A stretch of DNA of 64,000 bases from Thunnus maccoyii (lineage: Eukaryota; Chordata; Actinopteri; Scombriformes; Scombridae). This document shows positions 12,530 to 25,076 of this stretch, piece after piece. Position numbers and translations under genes: made by a program. The notes beneath the pieces were generated by a model. That model was not told where the DNA came from and did no database searches. It saw only the letters and a program-made list of their open reading frames with translations. The stretch is from positions 9,728,001 to 9,792,000 of the forward strand of contig NC_056538.1 of NCBI RefSeq assembly GCF_910596095.1, written 5' to 3'. Positions within the stretch are counted from its first letter, which is position 1, and every line of letters begins with the position of its first letter.

Positions 12530-15500
12530 AACTGATAAAATATACTGTAGCTGTAGTTCATCACTGTATTATAATAATTATAATAATAATGATAATAAAC
12601 TTTATTTATATAGCACCTTTCTTAACAATGTCATGAAGTGCTTCACAAATGGATAAATACAGTGAGACAAAAATATGAATAAAAACAATGAAATAAAATA
12701 AAATTCACGCATAGATAAAAAGAATGTCTTAAGAAAAGATTTGAAAGCAAGATTTAGCAAACCTAATCTCAGCAGGTGAATTGTTCCAGAGTTTGGGGGC
12801 CTGGACTGCAAAAGCCTGATAGCCCTTAATCACCAGTCGGACTCTGGGAATGACCAGAGAGACACTATCAGCTGGTCTAAGAGTGTGCCCAGGCTCATAA
12901 GGGGTTAATAGATCTTTAATATGATTGTAAAGGCTTGAAGGTCAACAATAAAGTTTTAAAATCAATGCAAAGATGAGCGGGAAGCCAGTGCAGGAAGGCC
13001 AGAATTGGAATTATATGATCTTGTTTTCTTGAACTTGAGCATTTTGAACCAATTGAAGGCAATAGAGGGAAGCCAGAGTAATACTTGTGTAAAGTGCATT
13101 ACAGAAATCTAGACTAGAAAAAAATAAAGACATGGACAACCCTGTGTAAATCCTCAAATGATAAGAGTGATCCAATTTTTGAAACTGACTTTAGTTGAAA
13201 GACACATGACTGAACAACCTCCTTTACTTGGTTATCAAAACAAAGGCCAAAATCAAATAGAACACCCAAATTTCTTGTGGTTGGCTTATTGTTATGTGAT
13301 ACTACTTCAACATTGCAGACTATCTGACTGAAAGAACTGGGTGTGGCAAACAAGATGATTTCCGTTTTGTCATCAATAAGTTTGAGGAAGTTTTGAGAAG
13401 TCCAGCAATTGATATCAGAAAGGCAGGCAGTAAGTTGGGTTAGGCTGCTGTGATTAGTGGATTGTAATAGGACATATGACCAGGTGTTGTCAGCATAACA
13501 ATGGTACTCTACATTATGTTTATTGATGACCTGGCCCAAGGGCAGCATATAAACGGAGAACAGTAACGGACCCAAGATTGACCCTTGAGGAACGCCATGA
13601 GTGAATTGGGAAACAGAAGATGGGAAATTTCCAACAACAACAGAAAAGGTTCTATTAGACAGATAGGAGTGTAAGAAGTTGGGAGCAGACCTTTTTAAAC
13701 TTTTGAAACTAAGTTTCAAGATGCTGTAGAAGGATGGAGTGGTCTACTGTATCAAAGGCCACACTCAAGTCTAGCAAGACCAGAATGGAGCTTTCACCTT
13801 TATCTGCAGCATGGGGTAAGTCATTTGTCACCTTAACTAAGGCAATCTCAGTACTGTGTAGAGCTCTAAAACCAGACTAATTATCAAAAATGCTGTTAAC
13901 TCTTATATAAGCAATCAGTTGAGAGGCAATAACTTTCTCCAACCCCTTAAATAAGAAAGATATTTTATTAATAGGTCAGTAATTTCTGAGGTTGAGCAGG
14001 TCAAGATTAGGTTTCTTTAACATGGGTTGCACAATTAATAATTGATAAGATGCAGGCTAAGTTCAGTGCTGAAGGAGAAGGAACTGCTCAGAACAGAATC
14101 AATAATTTTAAATAAGACTTTGGAGTTATGGGAATTTCTGGAAATCAAACTGGAGAAATAGGCTGATCTTGTCTCTTTCATAGCAGTCTGATAGTTGACC
14201 ATGTGACTTCTTAGGATGTCAAAGCAGACTTTTAACCTACTAGCCTTCCATATATATGTTAAGCTTTTCTGTATTTTCTCTTGAGGGCCCGAGTGTGTTC
14301 ACTGAGCCATGCAGAAGGATTATGCTTTTTCTTTTAATTTTGAGAGGAGCAATATGGTCAAGGATGAGGTAGATATTGTTGAGAGAATTAGCCAGAGCAT
14401 TGGGGTATGGTTGCAACATAAAATAAAATATTTCAAGGTTAAGGTATTGGAGAAAGCTTCACAGAATTTACTGGCAGAATCAGCACTAAGAAAACATGAG
14501 AGGACAATGGCAAAAGACTTACCAGTGGGAGGAGATAAAGGTACATTAAAAACAATAGCTTTATGATCTGAGACATAAAAGTCAACAAGGTTCACATTTA
14601 TGGGGAGAAAAACACTAGTGAGGACCAGATCTAAGGTATGGCCTTTACAATGTCTGGCACGTCGAACAATTTGGTTTAAACTAAAAGACTCAATAAGATC
14701 CAGGAAATCACAGGACAGAGGGACAACATACATGGATACTGAAGTCACCAAGAATGAGTACTTTATCATATTTCGGTATAACAAAAGAGAGGAGCTTGGA
14801 AAATTCATGAATAAAACCATTTAGCTTAGGAGGTCTGTATAAAAGTATACAAAGCAGAGGAACTGGACCAGAAATTTAAAAAAAACTTAAAACTTCAAAG
14901 GAGTTAAAAGAGCCAAAAGACAGAAAAGAGCACTTAAAACTATTTCTGTGGATGACAGCAGTGCCACCACCCTGACCCGAATGCCAGGAAAGATGAAAAT
15001 GAGAAAACTTAAAAGGCATAGCCTCAATTAAGTGTACAGTATCATTAGGAGTGAGCAATATCCCAGTAGCCGTAAAAAGTCCAGGCAATTAGCAGTTATA
15101 AAATCATTGCAGATAAAGGACTTATTGGAAAAGGAATGGACATTTAAGAGGCCACGTTTTAGAGGGGCAGGTGACAGAACAGGGAGTTGGGGAGTTGGAG
15201 GAAAAAGTTAATATAGGCAGTGATCTCTTATTATGACCACCCCTAGACTGATGAGTTGAAGCAGAAAAACTGGATCTCGAGTTCCAGATAAGAGGGATAT
15301 GAGAAACTGGAGGCCAACAGGGGGAGCTACCATACTGGACGGTAGGTGGAACAACCTGGTTTGTAGCCTGAGTATGATTCTTATTTACTATGATAGCGGA
15401 CCAGTAGGGGGAGCTGGAGTAAGGAACACTGTCTGTGCTGGTTGCAGAGTCATGTACTGTAAGGGAAGAAGAGTTTGTGGCAAGTGTAGTGGAGTATGAT

Positions 15501-15930
15501 GACAGTCACACAGCTGGGTTAATTAGAGTGTTGTGAAGAATATTGGCAGACACCATGCAAGAACCCAGTCAGTTTGGATGTAAACTGCCTCTTTTAAAAA
15601 ATGTAGCTTTCTCCCAGAGCAGATTAAAATTGTTAGTAAGACCAATCTTGCACCCTGCAGTGAAGCTGAAGCCAGGAATGGAGCTGAAGGAGTCTGGTGA
15701 AACGCCCTAGCACAGAGTGGGAATGGGGCTGGAGATGAAAATGTATTTCCCATTGAGTTCAGGGAGCTTAGAAAGTCTCATGAAACTTTGTTTGAACATT
15801 TCAGATTGCTGCTGGGGAGTATGATTAGTGCCAATGTGTATGAAAATCTTTTTAATAAAAATAAGTATTGTGAGAGCAGGTGGGGGGTTTTGACCATTAA
15901 AGTTGCAATAAATGACATTCAGCTCCACTA
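12530..15930 (-). mobile_element. L2-like LINE, decayed and 5'-truncated
   Basis: Read on the minus strand, the parts come in the expected order. First is an SGNH-esterase-like piece at 15928-15530 (FIHIGTNHTPQQQSE, FISSPIPTL, then a region like NFNLFW...FFK...HPN). Next is endonuclease sequence at 15088-14330 (SGQGGGTAVIHRNSFKCS, SCDFLDLIESF, GHTLDLVL, VSDHKAI). Reverse transcriptase follows at 13719-13114 ([36 protein letters not shown]). The 3' tail reads GGTGCTATATAAATAAAGTT and ends in a TTATTA repeat near 12575. The catalytic YADD is YADN here, and the frames are separated by stops and shifts, so the copy is dead. The VPQGSILGP...YMLPLG phrase and the 3' tail point to the L2 group. Confidence 0.88.
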
Positions 15931-16043
15931 GATGTCAGCAAACAACCATTTGCTATGTAAAGATATAGTGAAGTAATGGCGACCTGGGCAGAGAATTAAG
16001 TCACACTCCCTCTGTGCGTGTTGTCGTACGCGCCTTTCTGTCC

Positions 16044-16049
16044 TTTATT
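16044..16049 (-). terminator. Candidate poly(A) signal of cipc
   Basis: Minus-strand AATAAA lies about 490 nt beyond the cipc stop and just before the LINE begins. Confidence 0.5.
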
Positions 16050-16534
16050 TTGGTAGCCACTCTGGACATGCGTGCATGTTAGTGCATGTAAGTCCCTTCA
16101 TGTCCTCTGCATCCATTTCCAACATGGCAGCTGCCTCACAAACTTTCTCAAATTACAGCTAAACAGTACAAGAAAATTTGTTTCTGAAAACATACAGAAG
16201 ACAGAAGTGGTGTTGTACCAGCTTGCAGCTCAAGGTGGCGAAGAACAGGCGGTGGAGCTGTACCCCGCCCTTGGTGGATGGCCTGAGAGCAATGCGGTGT
16301 CAGGTGTAAAGGTGACGGAGAGAAGTCTGTCATTGGCATTAAGTGGTACCTGTGTGTAAGCCTCCTGAGGAAACATGTACTGAACTCTAGTCCATGTTAG
16401 ATTTTCATTGACCAGGGATAAACCATTAAAACCACAGATAATATTCAAAAATAACAATTAAACTCACAGTTTTCTGGTTCTCAGCTGGCTAGCCCTGAGT
16501 ACTCGCTCTCTCTCTGAAGGCACTACAGATTAAA

Positions 16535-19257
16535 CTAACCGGTAGAACTGTCAGGAGGCATAAAGGTCACTTTCTCTAAGGATTCTTTTCTGGCTTCAAG
16601 TTCCCTGCATTGCTCTGTGTGAGACTGCTGTGCAACAAGACAGTTCTGGCTTGGGTCTGATATGGTAGTGAGAAGGGGAGACTGCAGCGTGCCTGAATCC
16701 TCCGCAGCTAGTGGCCCATTGTCGTCTCCTGTTGTAATACTCTCTGGTATGCTGGCAGAATCTGGACAAGATGGGATTTGTAAATTCTGCAGGATTTTTA
16801 GGTTGGGGTAGCTGCCTGACACTGCCATGGCTCTGTGTAGATTTTCGCAAACCGTGATACCATTCAGGCTGCAGCTGGGGTTGCAGGCGGCCTGGCATAG
16901 TAGCTCTGTGTGCTGGCGCAGCTGGGCAATGTCCTGATCTATGACACTGCTCTGGCGCAGCAGCTCCTTAGTGCGCAGTGTAATGTCCAACAAACCTGAT
17001 TGTTTGAGGATTTCTACCGTGTTGAGGAAACGGTGGTAGCGAGTACTGGTGTTGCCGTTTCTGTCAAGTCCTCTGGTTATGAGGAAGGAGGAGGCAGTGC
17101 ACATATTGGACACTGATGTGGAGATCTGTCTCGAGGAGGCAGCCGTGGGACTGGAGAAGGATAGACTATCTTTGGTTGAAGAGGAAAATGTCTGCCCAGA
17201 GGTCTGGAAAGCTAATTTGGGTTGCTTATAAAGATGCTGATCAAGTAGACTCCCAGCCACAGGTGTGTGATCGCTCTCGTGTTTTGTGCATACCCTCTTG
17301 CTCAGATTCTGGGAGTCATTCTTCGATGAAGACTTATCAGGTGGCATCTTACCAGGGTGTGGTGCAATGCGGGGGTAGGAGCTGAGAATGGGTAAGTAAG
17401 TGCCACTTATTTTCTTCCCTTTGATGTTTGTCTTCCGGGACAAAGACTTGTGGGGCTGGAGGGTGGCTGGCATCAAGGTGGGCTGCTGGAACAGGATCAT
17501 ATGGGTCCCACCAGACCCAGCAGTCTCTCTGCTTCTATTTCTCCCAAGCAGCTGTCCTCTTTTCTGGATCATGGCTGGCTGGTGGGACAGGGAGGAGAAA
17601 GATAACAATCACAAGATGAAGAGAAAACAATTACACAAAGGGCAGTATTGGAAGGAGGGATATGAGTAAATGTTGAATACAAAACAAATCCATGTTCCTC
17701 CCTGTGTCTGGCAGATTTAACATGAAAACTGTTCCTTTTAAGTATTGAAATACATTTCTGCAAATGTTTTGTCTGAACAAACCACTCTGCCACATGGACG
17801 CAAAAATCAACACTCCAACCAAAATAACTGAGGGGCTTCAAAGAAGCCAAAGGTCAGGTCAGAGTATTCAAATATGTGCCATTCTCACTGAACAAGTCAG
17901 TCACCCTGACCTTTGCCTGACATTTCTCTCTCTGGCATTTTGTGGCTCAACAGCTTCACTTTGCAACTCTGCTTGATTTAAAACATTGTCTGTTCAGTTA
18001 TTTTATCCCTTATTTTCAGTCCCTCATTCCTGTCTTGCAGGGGTTCCAATGCATTACTGACTCAGGAACATCTAATTTCTACATTAACTACATACTACAT
18101 TTTGAGAGAATCATAATAAGCAGAGGAATAATGTGCATCCCTAACCTAACTGTCTGTGTCTACCTGTTTAAGTACCATGTCCGTGATGATGTAGATAGGT
18201 GGGAGCTCACGGCCTGCTGGCATCAGGGTAGGATTCCCAGGGTTCCCTTGCCCATGTTCTTGGTTTTGGCCAGACTGTGAAGTTTCTGCATGCTCTCTGG
18301 ACTGGCTTCTGTTGCTCCGCTGGTCCTCCACATCTGTTTGCTGCCAGTCTGAGCCATTGTCTGCAAAAACATGGGAAGGAAGAGAACAGTGATATTTTTG
18401 CATGAAGGCCACCAGTCCTGCACATCAAGAGATCTTACTGGAGAAAAATGAACATCATGTGGTTGCTAAAAATGTCACTGCTGCTTCTTCTTTTACATTT
18501 CCTCCCACTGATTTGGGAGTTCACCTGCAAAAACAAGTATTCTGCACACACGCCTTTGTAGCAAAGTATTATCCAACACTAAGGCTTGTATTAGATTGAG
18601 TAATATAAAGGTCTTATTGTACAGTGTAGTCCGTAAGTATTGGGACAGTGACACAATTATCATCTTTTGGCACTGGATGAAAAAGTTACTTATGGGGTTA
18701 AAGTGCTGACTCTCAGCTTTAAGGCTTTTGAGGGTGTTCACATCCATACTGGTTAGACATTATAGACCTTTTTAACCCAGTTGTAGGACAAGCAGGATAC
18801 TGATCCTTAACATACAGCCAGAGCAACCACTTCCTACACTCTACATCTGATGTAGATGTAAAGCTCAACCAATTAAAACTGAGAGTCAGCACCATTACCT
18901 CCTTCCCATTGTGGGAGTCCAGACACAACACAACATAAGAAGAACTACCTATATTATGTGATTTTCATAAAACAATTCAGATTTTATAATTATCATTGCC
19001 TGCACTAACTTGCGCAGATACATGGGAGTGTATACGAAATAAATTCTCTGGTTATACAGTGTTTTCAGCGACATTTACTCACCAGAGTAGCCAGAGTCTT
19101 TTTCTGAACTGCAGCGAGAGCCCCTTCCACTGGAGTTGTCTGTGTCTTTAGTATCACGTACTGCCAGCAGAGTTGAACTGTTGCTCTTATCTTTAGCATC
19201 CTTGCTGGATGTAGCACAAGGACTGCGCTCGCTCAAGCAAGGCTCTTCCTTCGGCAT
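16535..19257 (-). CDS. cipc: CLOCK-interacting pacemaker (circadian repressor), complete coding region
   Basis: Three coding exons: 19257-19083 (ATG CCG AAG...), 18360-18164 and 17578-16535. Junction phases fit and give 471 residues. Recognisable blocks, in order, are SEKDSGYSDNGSDW (residues ~52-65), GTYLPILSSYPRIAPHPGK early in the last exon, and a C-terminal helical block starting TVEILKQSGLLDITLRTKEL and running through RQHTELL. These match the three conserved blocks I remember in CIPC. Known role: a vertebrate nuclear protein that binds CLOCK and represses CLOCK-BMAL1 transcription; the helical block is the likely CLOCK-binding segment. A non-coding 5' exon probably lies upstream, perhaps near 24 kb. 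Teleosts may have two paralogues; I cannot tell which this is. Confidence 0.88.
18615..18925. mobile_element. DNA-transposon-derived repeat fragment in a cipc intron
   Basis: It begins TACAGTGTAGTCCGTAAGTA followed by TTGGGACAGTGACACAATT, a phrase I remember from abundant fish repeats. Internal inverted arms are present: GCTGACTCTCAGCTTT near 18706 against AAAACTGAGAGTCAGC near 18875. Class uncertain. Confidence 0.55.
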
Positions 19258-20555
19258 AGTGGACCCTAATGGGAAAATACATTTAGACTGCCTATGAGTG
19301 CCAAAAAATGCCTGCACAGAAACATACAATTTATTACACTACTGAGACAGAACTCTGCCCAAGTTGTACCCTGCCTACCTCCCACTACATGCTGGAATAG
19401 AAACCATGATGATTTTCTTTTATTATTCTTTCAAATGCAAAACAGTAAAAATATACAAATTAATATAGTCAACGGCTTATAACTATTTAAAAAGTGACAG
19501 CTTGTTAGCTACTGGTGTCATTTGAAGCAATTAATGCACATTTTGAGTGCATCACAATTGAAATGCCATAGATGACAATAATAACCACAGAGTTGAATAG
19601 ATAGCACTGCTATCCTTTTTTCCAGCCACACAGTTTCATTCAGAAAAGTAAGAAAAGAGTGCTGTTAGTGTTACATAGCCCCTTAAAAACTATCAAGTAA
19701 TATTTAATATTGGGTAAAAACATTTTTGTGAAATCTTTCTTAATATTTTGGGCAGCTGATTGCTCAGTCAGCAACTTTTTACTGTTTTTTTCCCCATATA
19801 AATGCACAATGGCATATGCTGACTGCTGTGTGTTTGCCTTTGGGGGTGTAACCGTGGCAACTTACGCATATGGTGACATCTTGTGCATACCCTCTATTAA
19901 CATTAACCTGTGAATCTCAACAAAAATGTTCAATTTCACATTTTCAAGTCATAATGTGAGGTGCATGTAGTTTGCCAGGCTGTCCTTAAAGCCCCTTCAG
20001 ATAAGTATGTATGAATTGTATCTATTTGAAAAGTGACAAATAACTGGAGACAGAGCTAAAACTCTACAATTACATATATATTTTGTGTAAGATTTGTGAG
20101 AAACCTAGAGAAAAAAATACAAATAAGCCCATGTGTACAAGTTTTTGCGCATGTGTACATGTGCATGCCAACTGTGTATTTACATGGAAGCCAATGAAAT
20201 GCAAGAATCATGTTGTTTTTGGTCCAAAGATACATATTACTCTGTTTACCTAATTGAAATGCTGTACTGCACACTGACAGGCACAGACATGGAGCAGAGA
20301 GAAAATTCATGTATTCTCAGGATAGTTAAGGCTGTAGTTAAACATTAATTTATTCTATTCTGTTTTACACACATGTGCCTGCATGACAACTGTCAATGTT
20401 GCCTGAGAATTGAAAGGAAGGCCTTATTAAATGTGAAAATTCCATTCAATGACACTTTGTTGCATCTAGCTCGTACTTCCAGTTACAGAAATTGTAAATG
20501 TATTTTGTTGTGCAATCAGTGGCTTTGGGGAGTTTTTAACAAATTAGCCTACTTT
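19258..20555. other. Upstream of the cipc start, nothing recognised
   Basis: Likely first intron or 5' flank of cipc. AT-rich, with no convincing coding segment. Confidence 0.4.
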
Positions 20556-20559
20556 CTTG

Positions 20560-22520
20560 TGTGATGATGACAATTACTGGAGAAAAACAGATAAAAGAAA
20601 CCCTGATATTCAAATTTGTCACCACTGTGTTTTAGTAAGTGAAGCTGAGAAAATAGCATTTATTTTTAATGATTACTTTATTTCTTCAGTTAAAGATTTG
20701 GCCAATACTTTTAATACTCGTCCTATTTTTCTTGTTCCCATATCCCACTTCATTTGTTCTCTTTCACTGAGCTAATGCAAAATGAGGTAATAGCCTAACT
20801 ATTTTGAATTCACTTAGTAATTCCCATTCCACAGATATTTATGGACTTAATATGCAGTTTATCAAGACAATGCACATGGTTTTATTCCTCTTTTTCTTAT
20901 CTTATCAATCTCTGTATTCGACTGTCACTTTTTCCATCTTATTGGATATTTTCTCTAATAGTTCCAGTTTTCAAATCTGATGACCCAACCATAGTTTCAA
21001 ATTACAGACCAATCTCCATTTACCAGTTACGTGAAAGATACTTGAAAAAACCCTCCCTAATCAAATAACAGAATATCTTGAGATAAACGATTTTCTTAGT
21101 GAGTCTCAGTATGGTTTCCACTCTAACCAATCAACTACATCAGCTTTATTATTTTTTACTGAACAGATCTGCGTTTCCCTTAACCAAGGTGAGGTCACTA
21201 AAGCAATATTTATTGACCTACATAAGCCATTCGACACAGTAAACCATCAAATATTACTCAGTAAATTAAACTCTTTTCAATTTTCTCCCTCTGTTTTGAA
21301 ATTGTTCTCTTCCCATTTATCAAACCTCAGGTAGACCTCAGGTAGTTAAAATTGGTAAAGTAACTTCTTCCCCCTCTGTCTGTGTTATTGGGGTACCTCA
21401 GGGTAGTATTCTTGGTCCATTACTCTTTCTCCTGTACATTAATGACGTATTGTCTGTGAACATTCTACATACCTTTTATATGCAGATGATACTGTAATTT
21501 TCTTTTCCTCCAAAATACTGATTTGATACACACTAAACTTTCTTCTGATTTTAATTCCTTATATAACTGGTTCCAGGATCATCACTTGACTATAAAAAAC
21601 CCAACAAAAAAACAAACAAGCAACTGAATGTATGTATTTCCACTCCCCTAGAAAACCTTTGTCTTTGTTCTCATCTCATAGTTCTGGCCAACCACCTTGG
21701 TGTTTATCTCAACACCCACCTCACATTTGAAGGAGCATATCAAGAGACTAATAAGAGTTGAAAAAGAAAATACAGTCAGATCAGGCCATATGTTACACTT
21801 TCTGTTTCTTGTACATATCTTAATGCTGTCATACTTTCAAAAATGTCTTACTGTCTCTCAATTTGGTAATTTGGATTAATTTGTATTTGGAAATAGCTAG
21901 ACTCGACAATAGAGCTTATTGAATTCATCTTAAACGTTCTCCTTGGGCGCATCATTGTGTAGTACTTTCACAATCTAAATCATTAAATTTTCATAAGTAC
22001 TTAGTGGTATTAATTTGTACTATCAACTATATTATCACCTTCTCCCTTCTTAATGTAATTTCACCAAAACATAACTCCATATAAGAGGATTAACCAGAGC
22101 TGTTACAAATGAACTGAACCCCACACCTGCTTTTAATAACAACTACGGTTTAAGATATATTTTCTGAACATACACTAAAAATTGGAACAAAATTCCACAT
22201 TACATCAGAAATCCTCCCTCCTTTTTTACAATTTAAACATTAACACAAATATTTCCTTCTTCTGAATCCAAATTGTAACCACTAATGTCTCAATTATCAA
22301 CCTCATTGTTCCCTCTAAATTCTGTGTGTATATATGAAGAATACTGTTTGTCTAACCTGTTAACTTTTATTATCTACCTGTATTGGTTTATATTTTTATT
22401 GCTTTTTGTCCTGGCTGTGGGGCACCAGGAAACCTGCTGGACAACAGTTTCTAAAGTGAGCCGGGCCCACAGCTGGTAATGCTCTGCTGGTTTTTTCCTG
22501 CTAAGAGTACAATAAAAATG
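20560..22520 (+). mobile_element. Rex1/CR1-like LINE, decayed
   Basis: Reverse-transcriptase blocks read in order on the plus strand. The first is a linker (FNDYFISSVKDL, 20660-20700). Then come SLIVPVFKSDDPT and SNYRPISIY (20950-21020), FLSESQYGFHSNQSTTSALL (about 21095), IFIDLHKPFDTVNHQILLSK (about 21205), [20 protein letters not shown] (about 21390) and YADDTVIF (about 21480). The frame changes several times, so the copy is inactive. The region near 22380-22500 and an A-rich end (ACAATAAAAATGAAAATTAC) fit a 3' UTR. No endonuclease is seen, so it is 5'-truncated. Clade assignment is from memory of the YINDV / FDTVNH style. Confidence 0.82.
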
Positions 22521-22524
22521 AAAA

Positions 22525-22980
22525 TTACTCTCTGTGTGAACCACAAGGAGCTGAATGTCATGACTCCATGATGGTCAAAGTACAAATCCAAAAGCGGAAG
22601 ATCATGTAGTACAGAGGTGACTGAATCAGCTGGGGAAATAATCAGCTAGATCACCTCTTATATTTGATCCTAAACGACATTAGATACTCTGTGCTCTCTC
22701 TGTATCCAAGGGGAGATGGGAAGATAAGTATCTCCAAGCACACAAAAATCAACAATGCAGCTGCAGCCTTGCACTTAGGTGTACTGCAAGAAAACCGTCT
22801 CTGCAGCAAATGTACTGTGCATGTAAACATCTGCAGTGAGGAAATGGGCACTGAGCTTGCTATTAATAAAGTGATTATGATAATTAATGCTGTCCACCTT
22901 TAATAAACACCATGTCTCTCGTTTAAAATTCTATGCGACATATATTTAACACTTTTATGGTATTTCTTAAGCCGTGCTTC
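22525..22980. other. Intergenic, nothing recognised
   Basis: Short open frames on both strands have no recognisable product. Confidence 0.4.
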
Positions 22981-24240
22981 CGATATTTTCGAGAGGGAGT
23001 AAGTAGGTGGAGACAGCACAAGTCGCTTTGAGCTCAAAAGCCACAAACCCCTGTCCTCCTCACCCCTCCTCCCTCCCTCCCCCTATTATGTAACACTCAA
23101 CTTTGAGTCCGGCCCTCTGTGAACTTCCTCTGACAATGATCGTTAACACACGCAAAAACCACATAAATAATAATACGGTCGAAATTTGAGCGACACTTTG
23201 CGTGGTTATCAGACGGACAGCTATTTCAAAGATGAAAAAGTTGAGAATAAATGAGTTTGGACAGGAAGGAGAGGTTTGGCAATACTATCATCCAACATCA
23301 GATAAGTATAGCTCCACTATCTAGAGTAGAAAACTTACCTCTGAATATAAAACAGACAATTTTTTTCAATTAACGGTCGTTTTCCCGTTTATGCTGTTTT
23401 ATGGCGCCGGGTGACGCTTAGGTTAATCTGCAGTGTCATACATTATCTGTCGAAATTACAGAAAAAAAAAAAAATATATACTATATAATAAAACATTGAT
23501 TTTTCTTTTTGTCAAATATGCTGTCTGATAGGAGTGCAGTGAAAACGGGTAGTTGCCCATAGATAATCTAGATCTGTCAAACTCGTCTGTATACGGTCAA
23601 GCATATCCGACTGATTTCAAAACAAAGCTCACAACTATAGAGATAAACATATATACACATAGAAATACAATAATAAAAAAGGTTTTTATGAATAATACCA
23701 AATACTCCATAAGTATTCAGTACATTTCAGAGTAGTGGCCTTGATATACTTCTCAGTCAATACTTACCGAACGTTTTATCCACCACTAGCAACCTTCACG
23801 CTTTTGTTTTGAAAAAAGAAAAAAATCAGGTGGCTTATTCCAGTTACCTTGATGCCGCCACTTGACGTCAAGACGAAATGTTTTTAAAAGATAAAGTGAA
23901 AAAGCATATTTAATATCGACACATGTCATTCGATCCTGTATGTAGGAAAAACGAAAAAGGCAAAGCAGCTCGCGATGGCGCAAATTAACATGTTGATAAA
24001 CGTCTTCGTCACCTTAACTGAACCCACGGCCGGCCGTTGAACCGCCTACCAGACAGAGTACCACGAGCTCCATCTGCTAGCTGCACGCCCATTGGTCCAT
24101 CAAACAACTACGACAGCCAATCTGAGAGTAGCGCACATGCAGCAGCGATACAGCTGAAGTGTGCAGAAAGAAAAAGATTCTCCTCACTACAAGACCAGAG
24201 TGATGGTTGCAGCTGACTGAGTAATATGCTAAGAACTAAC
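22981..24240 (-). promoter_or_regulatory. Promoter-like region, possibly of cipc
   Basis: This block is richer in CpG than its surroundings. It holds a perfect palindromic CRE, TGACGTCA, at 23863-23870. Two opposed CCAAT boxes lie at 24091-24095 (ATTGG) and 24117-24121 (CCAAT), about 25 bases apart. The nearest gene reading away from it is cipc on the minus strand. Assignment to cipc is inference; no 5' exon was identified. Confidence 0.4.
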
Positions 24241-24689
24241 TAGACGTGTTAAGTGTCTAATAACGTTATTGGCTCTTACTCCAAACAGCTGCTGACCAGT
24301 GACCACAGATTTGCACACAGGTAACCTGAAACCTCATGAAGCAGTCAAGCTGTTGCTGTGTGTCAAATGGATATCTCTATTAGAAAACTGCAGTTTTACA
24401 ACATGCAGTGTGTGAAATTGTGCATTTGCTTTTACATTTTAATAAAAGGGAATATTCCTCAGCTGTCCCACATTCTCTACAGTGACTCCTTTGGCTTTTC
24501 AGCTGTGTTGGCATTCAGCATGTGAGCAGGAGTTGCCAATGATGCAGCCATGCAGTCGTTTTGCTGTCATGTAGGAACTGTCGTCACAGCCTGCTGAACA
24601 TGGGTTGTCCGAGCACAGTTATTCCTGTCCAAATGCATACGTTTGTGCAAAATAAACATAGCTGTATCTCAGTACTTTGCAGCAGACAC

Positions 24690-24695
24690 TTTATT
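24690..24695 (-). terminator. Candidate poly(A) signal of ccnp
   Basis: Minus-strand AATAAA about 380 nt beyond the ccnp stop codon. Confidence 0.4.
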
Positions 24696-25076
24696 TTACA
24701 TTAAAACTTCCTTAAACAACTTGATAGACAGCCCACATCCTCTCCACAAATGACAAGACAAGGACACATCGATACAATTCAAAATATTTTCTAAACTGGC
24801 TGCAAGATAAGATCATAAAACAGGTGTGCCACTCAGCTGGCTAAACCACATACATGTAAGTGCGTGCAATTCTTTGTCGAGCAATGTTTGGCATCAAATC
24901 TCTCACTCTTCTTCCTAACCCATTGCCATGGAAACTCTTCAGGATCCGTAGCCGAATATATATCGCCTTGGCTAGAGGTTTGCGCCACACAGGAGTGAAG
25001 TCCTCAAGTGATACAAGCCTAGTATCACCACCTTGAAGCTTTGGGATATAATTTCTGCCTGTGTTTGTCAGCTATG

